Shown: positions 1-5,538 of the stretch, piece after piece
Layout of the letters: the number at the start of each line of letters is the position of its first letter
Numbering within the stretch: position 1 is the stretch's first letter
DNA from: Candidatus Zymogenus sp.
GTDB taxonomy: Bacteria; Desulfobacterota; Zymogenia; Zymogenales; Zymogenaceae
DNA length: 5,823 nt
Assembly: GCA_030613285.1 (NCBI GenBank)
Contig: JAUWME010000170.1
Span: 1-5,823 of the forward strand
Direction of reading: 5' to 3'
Notes under the pieces: model-generated
The model's database searches: none
Seen by the model: the letters and a program-made list of their open reading frames with translations, nothing else
Told to the model about the DNA's origin: nothing
Position numbers and translations under genes: made by a program

Positions 1-28
1 TACACTCTACCATCTGAGTTATGCCCGC
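1..28 (-). tRNA. tRNA, probably tRNA-Gly, 5' portion only (cut by window edge)
   Basis: Read on the minus strand, the tRNA begins at base 28 and leaves the window at base 1. The visible part is a 7-base acceptor 5' strand (GCGGGCA), T8-A9, a 4-bp D stem (ACTC pairing with GAGT) and an 8-base D loop AGATGGTA with the invariant A14, G18-G19 and A21. A GCGGG acceptor followed by ATAACTCAG is the usual start of bacterial tRNA-Gly (often anticodon GCC), but the anticodon lies outside the window, so the isotype is inferred. A strong promoter lies just upstream at 81-109, which suggests that this tRNA starts its own transcript rather than depending on readthrough from the ATPase gene. Confidence 0.85.
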
Positions 29-80
29 TAAAGTTTACAACAAAACAAAAGATATGCCAGATTAATCTATCTAATCTTAC

Positions 81-109
81 ATCATATTTAATATTGCATA
101 AAAAGTCAA
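81..109 (-). promoter_or_regulatory. sigma70-type promoter of the tRNA gene
   Basis: On the minus strand there is a -35 box TTGACT (104-109), a 17-bp spacer (87-103) and a -10 box TATGAT (81-86). Each hexamer differs from consensus at one position and the spacing is optimal. Transcription would begin near base 74-75, giving a 5' leader of roughly 46 bases before the tRNA at base 28. The hexamers resemble those of the promoter ahead of the TPR gene (TTGACT / TATATT). I see no GC-rich discriminator of the kind linked to stringent control in enterobacterial tRNA promoters. Confidence 0.75.
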
Positions 110-143
110 TATATTTTACAAAAATAATTTTTTGCAAAAAAAA

Positions 144-172
144 GGGAACTGTCCAAAAACATGGGAATTGTC
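144..172. repeat. Short direct repeat GGGAAYTGTC x2
   Basis: Two 10-base copies, GGGAACTGTC (144-153) and GGGAATTGTC (163-172), differ at one base and start 19 bp apart. They are separated by the A-rich linker CAAAAACAT and flanked on the left by eight A residues (136-143). They lie between the ATPase stop codon and the tRNA promoter. The pattern resembles short interspersed GGGACTGTCCC-type elements that I recall from some Desulfobacterota genomes, but only two imperfect copies are visible here, so this is a descriptive call only. Confidence 0.45.
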
Positions 173-183
173 TTTGAACCATG
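155..183 (-). terminator. Possible weak intrinsic terminator after the ATPase gene
   Basis: Directly after the ATPase stop, the minus strand reads CATGG (179-183), a 14-base loop, CCATG (160-164), then five T residues (155-159). G-T pairing could extend the base of the stem. A second run of eight T residues follows at 136-143. The perfect stem is only 5 bp and the loop is long, so termination may be inefficient. The position, at the end of a transcription unit and before a new tRNA promoter, is where a terminator would be expected. Confidence 0.3.
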
Positions 184-187
184 CCCT

Positions 188-1318
188 TTAGTCAATCTCC
201 AGCGAATCCAAAAGTTTGTCTATATCCACATCATCATCTTGAACTTTTTGCGCTGGTTTGTTTTCTGAAACCAACGAAGCTACAGGCGCCACTGGCGCGA
301 CAGTTGCTATAGTAGGCTCTTCTTTTTGAAGGTCTACTGCTCCTGGGGTTATTGGGGCCGTATCATCCCTTTGTTTTGCCACAATTCCCATATCCCCTAA
401 TTCATCAATGTGCTCTGTTCTCAGTTTTGGCCTCTCAAATTCTTCGGGAATTGGGATGCGAGTTATTTTCTGAGATTCCAGTTGCTTTAGAACCTCTTTT
501 GACGCTGCCCTAAGGCCAAGATCCTTTGCAACGTTTTCAATTATTTCCCTTCCAATCACATTGGCCTTGTTCAACATTCCATCTAAGAGGGCGTTATCGC
601 AAATATTGTTTATCAATCTCGGTATTCCCTTGGAAAAGGTCTGAATAACCTGTACCGCTTCCCTTGTGAAAAGCATCTTGTTTGCCCCGGCCACTCTTAA
701 TCTGTGCTTAATATAATTCTCTGTTGATTTAAAATGAAAGCTCCTTAATTCGTAACGAAGCGCAACTCTTTGATTTAAGGGTTCATCCTGCCTGAGATTT
801 TCTTCCATCTCTGGAAGTCCAAAAAAGATAAACGAGATAAACTTTCTCCCCGGGATCTCCAGGTTTAACAATCCCCTAAATTCCTCCATAATTGACCTGT
901 CCTTTAACATCTGCGCCTCATCCACCAGCACCAACGCCGATCTTCCCTCTTCTTTTATCTCTACTAACCTTTCATACAATTGGCCTAAAAGTTTCATTTT
1001 ATCATCGTTTGGATTCTCAACGCCCATTTGAGTTGCGATCTTCTTTAAAAGCCAGTCAGCCGTAATCCCTGAATGGATGATGACAAGCATAGAGGCCTCG
1101 TATTTGTCTTCTGGAAGCGACATGAGAAGTTTTCTGGCAAGAGTCGTCTTTCCAGTCCCAACATCGCCTAAGAGAATTGCAAGGCCCTTCATTGACTGGG
1201 CAACGTACATCAGCTTTGCCAGCGCGGTTGTGTGCTGGGCGCTTTCGTAATAAAATCTGCTGTCTGGCGTGTTGGAAAAAGGGTCCAACTGCAAGCCATA
1301 AAATTCGTAGTGTCGCAT
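188..1318 (-). CDS. ExeA/GspA-family AAA+ ATPase, soluble form with acidic C-terminal tail
   Basis: This complete 376-residue P-loop ATPase belongs to the ExeA/GspA family, which includes secretion-associated ATPases of type II secretion and PEP-CTERM/exosortase loci. The N-terminus MRHYEFYGL..DPF..TPDSRF is the family's usual opening and supports the start at 1318. Walker A is GDVGTGKT (51-58), Walker B is ALVLVDEAQ (128-136), a sensor-like FFGLPE lies near 165-170 and a QRVALRYEL segment at 183-191. The helical lid contains HRLRVAG (205-211) and GIPRLINNICDNALL (231-245). The AAA core ends near 268. The last 108 residues are a low-complexity tail with a Pro/Ala stretch (TVAPVAPVAS) and an acidic, amphipathic end, DVDIDKLLDSLEID (363-376). 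No membrane segment or peptidoglycan-binding domain is present, unlike classical ExeA, so it should be cytoplasmic. No clear Shine-Dalgarno sequence precedes the start. It lies 204 bp downstream of the TPR gene on the same strand; a joint role in envelope assembly or polarity is plausible but inferred. The substrate is unknown. Confidence 0.88.
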   Translation of the reverse strand: MRHYEFYGLQLDPFSNTPDSRFYYESAQHTTALAKLMYVAQSMKGLAILLGDVGTGKTTLARKLLMSLPEDKYEASMLVIIHSGITADWLLKKIATQMGVENPNDDKMKLLGQLYERLVEIKEEGRSALVLVDEAQMLKDRSIMEEFRGLLNLEIPGRKFISFIFFGLPEMEENLRQDEPLNQRVALRYELRSFHFKSTENYIKHRLRVAGANKMLFTREAVQVIQTFSKGIPRLINNICDNALLDGMLNKANVIGREIIENVAKDLGLRAASKEVLKQLESQKITRIPIPEEFERPKLRTEHIDELGDMGIVAKQRDDTAPITPGAVDLQKEEPTIATVAPVAPVASLVSENKPAQKVQDDDVDIDKLLDSLEID

Positions 1319-1356
1319 TATTTATAAATGATATTATCCATACACGGTGGGAAACA

Positions 1357-1455
1357 ATTATATAAAGACAAAAAAGGCGTGCTTTTTAGTTTTCGTAAAT
1401 TCCTTTTTTATCATCCCTCGAACACAAATATTTCTTAATTATCCTTGAATTTCAA
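1357..1455 (-). promoter_or_regulatory. Weak promoter candidates upstream of the ATPase gene
   Basis: Two minus-strand candidates are visible in the 204-bp gap. The first has TTGAAA (1450-1455), a 17-bp spacer and AATATT (1427-1432), with one and two mismatches to consensus. Its -35 box is part of the small palindrome TTGAATTTCAA (1445-1455). The second is a perfect -10 box TATAAT (1357-1362), 38 bp before the start codon, but its -35 position reads AAAGCA, which is poor. Either could give the ATPase gene its own transcript; readthrough from the TPR gene is equally possible because no convincing terminator separates them. Confidence 0.3.
1370..1409. repeat. A/T-rich inverted repeat, 8-bp perfect arms
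   Basis: The plus strand carries AAAAAAGG (1370-1377), a 24-base loop and CCTTTTTT (1402-1409). An alternative smaller fold on the minus strand pairs AAAAAG with CTTTTT around the 5-base loop CACGC (1374-1390). The arms hold only one or two G-C pairs, so either hairpin would be weak. It could act as a leaky terminator between the TPR and ATPase genes, or it may simply reflect A and T tracts in an intergenic region. Confidence 0.3.
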
Positions 1456-1522
1456 TAGCCGTTTTGTATTTTACAATTTATTTTGATGAAGTGGTTTTGT
1501 CTGACTTAATAGTATTCGGCAA

Positions 1523-4024
1523 TCAGACATAAGATATTCTATCCTTCTTCTTTTGTGGTTTGGAATCATCTTTCTCTTTTTTCTCTTCACGTTCTACTTC
1601 GATATTTACTTCAGCATTTTCAGAAACCAAATCCTTTAAGGCCTTTATCCTATCTTCTGTATCTCTAAAATCTGGTTTTTCTTTCGAAATACTTTTATAT
1701 ATCGGGTATGCTTGATCGATATCATCATTGGCCTCATACGAAAATGCCAGCTCGTATAGTAAACCATTTTTCTCATCAAGTTCCATTCCCGGAGTGTCAA
1801 GTGCCTCACGAAAGTAATCAATGCTTTTTTCAAATTCCCCCATATCTCTGTAGGTAACACCCATCATTACAAAACTGTCTACTCTTTTGTTTGGATCATT
1901 TACAGAAATATTAAATGACTTTATTGCATCATTAAATAGCTCCATCTCCCGATAAGCAATTCCGAGATTATAGTGGGTATCATAATCTTCGGACCCAAAC
2001 TGTTTTTCAACGCCCTTTTTAAACTCATCAAAGACATCTTCAAAGGAGAAGTGTTCATCCTCACCTAACAGACCAGCGCCTCCTTTCGATTCCAAAGACA
2101 TCTCATCATCAAGGACAACTCCTTCCAATTCCTTTCTGAGATCGAAATATTCTTCCCCCTCGGCAAGAGAATCGTCTTCAGGTGTCATGCTGATGAGTCC
2201 TCCCTCCAACTTTTTTCCCTCCCTTGTCTCAATTCCGCTATCAAAAGTTACTTCACCGCTGTCTATTGGTATCTCACCACTATCTATTGATATCTCGCCA
2301 ATGTCAACTGGCTCTACAACAATTTCTTCTGTGGAAAACTCCACACCCCCCTCCATGAATCCATCAGAATCGACAGATATTTCTATGGGCTCCGCCCCCA
2401 TATCACCAATTTCTATCGAGTCTGGAATCTCCATCTCTTCAACGTGCTCAATCACTACTTCATCATCGCTAACAACATCAAAAGATTCAACTCCATCGGT
2501 GTCAATCTCACCAGTTTCTATTGTTGTATCCAATCCGGGATCAAGCTCCATCGCTTTTTGTTGAGCATCGTCTGCAAGATTGGACATTCCCTTCTTCTTG
2601 GCAAGGGAAGATATATCAGAATATGTCTCTGATGCGTATTTATTATACTCAACCGTGTCTTCACTTGATTTAGCGATTTCAAGATAAAGTTCTGCAAGTC
2701 TCTTCTTGGGAGAAATATATTCGCTATTACTATCATTGTATCCCTTTAATACATCCGCCGCCTCTTTGTATTGCCCATATTTAACATAAGTGTCAACTTT
2801 CAACATTATCATTCGACCTGCGTCATCAATAACCTCTTGGCTTATATCTTCTTCAACAGCGGTTACTGCCTCAAAGGTAGTTGGCTCTGCGGCTTCTTCT
2901 ATTTCAGTAACCTCTTCTAATACCTCTACCTCCAAAACCTCCATCTCTTGAGCTTCAACAATGTCTACTTCTACAACATCCTCAATAACATCAATTGTAC
3001 TTACATCACTTGCGACCCCTCCTAATCCACTTACATCCTCTGTACCTGTAATATCGTCAACTGTGCTTGTCAGATTAGCATAAAGAGCCTTGTAATGACC
3101 CGCCTTCTCATGTTGTTGCTTACCCTGATAATAAATCATAAGTTGGGTGTAGAGCTTACCAAGAAGATCTGTCTTACCCAACTTCTCATAGGCAAATGCG
3201 AGTTCCTCTTTTGCTTCAACAAATTCTGGATTAATCTTGAGTAATTCATTTAGAATCTTTATTGAACCCTCGTGATCCTCTTTTTTTATAAGGACACGGG
3301 ACTTCATGTATAATAGCTTTTTGTCATTTGGTAAAACCCTAAGGCCCATATCTATTCGACTGTTTGCAAAATCCAGCTTGTTGACATTTAAATAAATTTC
3401 TGCAAGGATAGAAACCATGTCAACCCGGTCGGGATGGTGCTTAATGAGTCTTTCGTATAACTTTACCAGATCCCCTACTCTTTCCTCTTTCTTGAGTTGC
3501 TCACCTATCTTGACATATTCATCAAGGCTTCTATCTATAAATTTGTTTTTGTAGTATGCATCGGCAAGTTTCATCCTCAATGAAAGGTTTGAGGGGGCCA
3601 TTTCGGCCATCTTATCGAGAGTATCAAGCGCTTTTCCTGTATCTCCCTTTCTGTCATAAAAGGAATAAACAAGCTGGAACTGCTTGATTGCATCCCCAAT
3701 AAGATTTTGTTTGTGATATAGTTCCGCTAATTTTAGATTGATTTGGATACGGGCAGGATCTAACTTAAGTATTTGTTTAAAAACAGCTATGGCTCTGAGA
3801 TAAAACCCATCTTCTGAATAGAAGTTCGCAACAAAGTTATATTCCGATATTGCCTCAGTCTTTTTACCTTCACGGGCATATAAATCACCAAGTTTTTGAT
3901 GAACCTTTATATCCTTAGGTTCTTCCTTGATAATCTTCTCATATTCTCTTATTGCTCTGTCATACTGGCCCTTTTGAAAGAACTTCTGCGCGGCCATCAT
4001 TGATTTGTTTTTGTCAAACGCCAT
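1523..4024 (-). CDS. Large TPR scaffold protein with acidic linkers
   Basis: An 833-residue protein, starting at ATG 4024. Three helical TPR blocks are separated by acidic, probably disordered linkers. Block 1 (about 5-315) opens with FFQKGQYDRAIREYEKII and contains repeated L..LY....G...A and ALxxxDPN/P-type TPR signatures. Linker 1 (about 320-395) is dominated by Val/Glu. Block 2 (about 400-500) contains DTYVKYGQYKEAADVLK. Linker 2 (about 500-655) holds a 7-residue tandem repeat. Block 3 (about 660-800) contains FKKGVEKQ, THYNLGIAYREME and GVTYRDMGEFEKSIDYF. The end is Lys-rich (KKEKDDSKPQKKK). There is no signal peptide, lipobox or membrane helix, so the protein should be cytoplasmic. TPRs mediate protein-protein contacts, so a scaffold or adaptor role is likely; the partner is not known. 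Block 3 resembles large TPR proteins I recall from Desulfobacterota, Myxococcota and Acidobacteriota, some tied to type IV pili or cell polarity. A TTG at 4039 would add five residues, but it lies only about 7 bases from the predicted transcription start. Neither start has a clear ribosome-binding site. Confidence 0.85.
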   Translation of the reverse strand: MAFDKNKSMMAAQKFFQKGQYDRAIREYEKIIKEEPKDIKVHQKLGDLYAREGKKTEAISEYNFVANFYSEDGFYLRAIAVFKQILKLDPARIQINLKLAELYHKQNLIGDAIKQFQLVYSFYDRKGDTGKALDTLDKMAEMAPSNLSLRMKLADAYYKNKFIDRSLDEYVKIGEQLKKEERVGDLVKLYERLIKHHPDRVDMVSILAEIYLNVNKLDFANSRIDMGLRVLPNDKKLLYMKSRVLIKKEDHEGSIKILNELLKINPEFVEAKEELAFAYEKLGKTDLLGKLYTQLMIYYQGKQQHEKAGHYKALYANLTSTVDDITGTEDVSGLGGVASDVSTIDVIEDVVEVDIVEAQEMEVLEVEVLEEVTEIEEAAEPTTFEAVTAVEEDISQEVIDDAGRMIMLKVDTYVKYGQYKEAADVLKGYNDSNSEYISPKKRLAELYLEIAKSSEDTVEYNKYASETYSDISSLAKKKGMSNLADDAQQKAMELDPGLDTTIETGEIDTDGVESFDVVSDDEVVIEHVEEMEIPDSIEIGDMGAEPIEISVDSDGFMEGGVEFSTEEIVVEPVDIGEISIDSGEIPIDSGEVTFDSGIETREGKKLEGGLISMTPEDDSLAEGEEYFDLRKELEGVVLDDEMSLESKGGAGLLGEDEHFSFEDVFDEFKKGVEKQFGSEDYDTHYNLGIAYREMELFNDAIKSFNISVNDPNKRVDSFVMMGVTYRDMGEFEKSIDYFREALDTPGMELDEKNGLLYELAFSYEANDDIDQAYPIYKSISKEKPDFRDTEDRIKALKDLVSENAEVNIEVEREEKKEKDDSKPQKKKDRISYV
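2235..2318 (-). repeat. 21-bp in-frame tandem repeat, four degenerate units
   Basis: Four 21-bp units (2298-2318, 2277-2297, 2256-2276, 2235-2255) encode successive seven-residue units EPVDIG/EISIDSG/EIPIDSG/EVTFDSG inside the second acidic linker of the TPR protein. The first unit in reading order is the most diverged. The two central units are the closest to each other in DNA, sharing most of the stretch ctatctattg-type sequence with a few substitutions, which suggests local duplication followed by drift. A related ISVDSDG segment lies shortly upstream in the protein. The repeat keeps the reading frame. Confidence 0.75.
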
Positions 4025-4052
4025 AACTACTAAACACAATAAAGTTGTTTAA

Positions 4053-4081
4053 AATATACTACAGTACGGGATAAAAGTCAA
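4053..4081 (-). promoter_or_regulatory. sigma70-type promoter of the TPR gene
   Basis: On the minus strand the -35 box is TTGACT (4076-4081), the spacer is exactly 17 bp (4059-4075) and the -10 box is TATATT (4053-4058), each hexamer one mismatch from consensus. Transcription would start near 4046, leaving a leader of about 22 bases before the ATG at 4024. This supports ATG 4024 over the TTG at 4039, which would be almost at the mRNA 5' end. It also shows that the TPR gene can be transcribed independently of accBC. Confidence 0.78.
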
Positions 4082-4111
4082 TAGTATTACACTGTTTTGC
4101 AAAAAATACTA
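4082..4111. promoter_or_regulatory. Inverted repeat abutting the -35 box; possible operator
   Basis: The arms TAGTATT (4082-4088 on the plus strand) and AATACTA (4105-4111) are perfect 7-bp inverted copies separated by 16 bp. Inside lies a perfect 10-bp palindrome TTTTGCAAAA (4095-4104). The right-hand side on the minus strand ends exactly where the TTGACT -35 box begins. Further TAGTA copies occur on the minus strand at 4143-4147 and at 4057-4061, the latter running into the -10 box. The arrangement looks like a regulator binding region, but A/T-rich DNA makes chance symmetry common. Confidence 0.35.
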
Positions 4112-4182
4112 CTCTTGTGTTAAAGGAGGTAAAAAAATACCGTACTATTTAGAAACCTACTTTGGCATAAAGGAGTCAAATA

Positions 4183-5517
4183 TCAAATATACTTATCCAA
4201 AAAGCGGATATCTCGGTAACCATCAATGAATTCAGGGTCTTTCATTATCTTCTTGAATAGAGGAATTGTTGTATCTATACCCTCAATATGAAATTCAGAA
4301 AGAGCCCGATGCATCCTCTTTATAGCACCATCTCTATCCCTTGAGAGAGTTATCAACTTTACAATCAGAGGATCGTAGTATGGGTTCACATAAGCACCGG
4401 CATAAATCGCAGAGTCTACCCTCACTCCCGGCCCGCCGGGGGCATTATATTTTGTTACTATACCAGATGAGGGCGTAAACTCGAAGGGATCCTCTGCCGT
4501 TATCCTGCACTCTATGCTATGCCCTTTATACTCCACATCCTCCTGACGTAGTTTAAGCTTCTCGCCGAAGGCCAACATTATCTGCCACTTGGCAACATCA
4601 ATCCCCGTTACCATTTCAGTTACCGTGTGCTCCACCTGTATTCTCGTATTCATTTCAGAAAAATAGTATTTCCCATCATCCATCACAAGATATTCCACAG
4701 TACCCAAATTTGAATAACCCACAGAACGGGCAAACTTTACGGCGGCCTCTCCCATCTCATCGCTCAACTCCGTCTCGATGACCGGAGATGGAGATTCCTC
4801 AATAATCTTCTGATATCGTCTCTGAATTGTACAGTCCCTTTGCCCAAGATGTATCACATTTCCCATATTGTCAGAGACGATCTGGAATTCTATGTGTCTT
4901 GCATTATCAAGATATTTTTCCACATAAATCTCTGGATTTTTGAGATAATCTTGGGCCTCTCTTTTGGCCGCGTGGAAAGTATCCAAAAAATCCACCCTCT
5001 CAAGAACAACCTTAATCCCCCGACCACCACCACCACCAACTGCCTTGAGTATTACCGGAAACCCAAGCGATTCCGCTATATTCAGTGCTTCTCTTTCGTC
5101 TGTAAGGGCCGTCTCACTTCCGGGAACCACGGGAATCCCCGCCTTTTTTGCCTCATTTTTCGAGGCAATCTTGTCAGCCATCAGAGACATCGTGTCCACC
5201 CCAGTCCCGATAAAGAGCACACCGGAATTCTGGCACGCCTCGGCAAACTCCAGATTTTCCGACAGCGGGCCATAACCGGGGTGGATAGCCCCCGCACCCG
5301 TAATGCTTACAGCAGAGAGAATCGATGAGAAATTTAAGTAGCTGTTTTTAATGTCCGCCGGGCCAATGCAAACCGCTTCGTCAGCAAGCATGACGTTAAG
5401 GGCATCTCTGTCGGCCTCAGAATAAACCGCCACAGATTTTATCCCCAGCTCCCTCAAGGAACGGATGACCCTCACTGCAATCTCACCCCTATCGGCGACA
5501 AGAACTTTATCAATCAT
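4183..5517 (-). CDS. accC: Biotin carboxylase subunit of acetyl-CoA carboxylase
   Basis: AccC carboxylates the biotin on the carrier protein AccB using ATP and bicarbonate, the first half-reaction of malonyl-CoA synthesis for fatty acids, in the cytoplasm. The 444 residues match the usual length of about 450. In order: an N-terminal biotin-carboxylase domain (VLVADRGEIAVR, 5-16; HPGYGPLSEN, 79-88), the ATP-grasp domain (K116; K158 followed by the GGGGGRG loop at 161-167; EKYLDNARHIE; QRRYQK at 232-237), the metal and catalytic residues E275, E288, N290, R292 and E296 in EMNTRIQVEH, and R338 in the C-terminal domain (ECRITAEDP). All expected catalytic residues are present. Several neighbouring motif positions differ from the norm: ANRGEIA is ADRGEIA, GYGFLSEN is GYGPLSEN, GDK is ADK and RRHQK is RRYQK. 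It follows accB by 21 bp, so the two are surely cotranscribed. The start fits family N-termini although its Shine-Dalgarno sequence is weak. A biotin carboxylase of another acyl-CoA or pyruvate carboxylase is less likely given the AccB-type partner. Confidence 0.93.
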   Translation of the reverse strand: MIDKVLVADRGEIAVRVIRSLRELGIKSVAVYSEADRDALNVMLADEAVCIGPADIKNSYLNFSSILSAVSITGAGAIHPGYGPLSENLEFAEACQNSGVLFIGTGVDTMSLMADKIASKNEAKKAGIPVVPGSETALTDEREALNIAESLGFPVILKAVGGGGGRGIKVVLERVDFLDTFHAAKREAQDYLKNPEIYVEKYLDNARHIEFQIVSDNMGNVIHLGQRDCTIQRRYQKIIEESPSPVIETELSDEMGEAAVKFARSVGYSNLGTVEYLVMDDGKYYFSEMNTRIQVEHTVTEMVTGIDVAKWQIMLAFGEKLKLRQEDVEYKGHSIECRITAEDPFEFTPSSGIVTKYNAPGGPGVRVDSAIYAGAYVNPYYDPLIVKLITLSRDRDGAIKRMHRALSEFHIEGIDTTIPLFKKIMKDPEFIDGYRDIRFLDKYI

Positions 5518-5538
5518 ATTTTTTCAGTTTTGATGAGA

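Noticed and set aside
1177..1365. Plus-strand 62-codon frame across the ATPase start
   Set aside because: It is antisense to the Walker A region and has no ribosome-binding site or recognisable sequence.
1355..1413. Minus-strand 18-codon open frame MIKKEFTKTKKHAFFVFI
   Set aside because: The GAGGG before its ATG has no spacing, the frame is very short, and the region is A/T-rich, so chance is sufficient.
2187..2564. Plus-strand Ser/Pro/Ile-rich open frame
   Set aside because: It is the antisense image of the Glu/Asp-rich repeat linker of the TPR gene; its composition follows directly from the complementary codons.
4025..4039. TTG at 4039 as the start of the TPR protein
   Set aside because: It lies about 7 bases from the predicted transcription start and adds a short hydrophobic CLVV stretch unlike the rest of the TPR N-terminus; ATG 4024 fits better.
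5023..5040. CCACCACCA simple repeat suggesting a microsatellite
   Set aside because: It encodes the conserved Gly-rich ATP-grasp loop of AccC and needs no other explanation.
4840..5328. Two overlapping plus-strand open frames opposite accC
   Set aside because: They are antisense to highly conserved accC codons and have no family resemblance or start signals.
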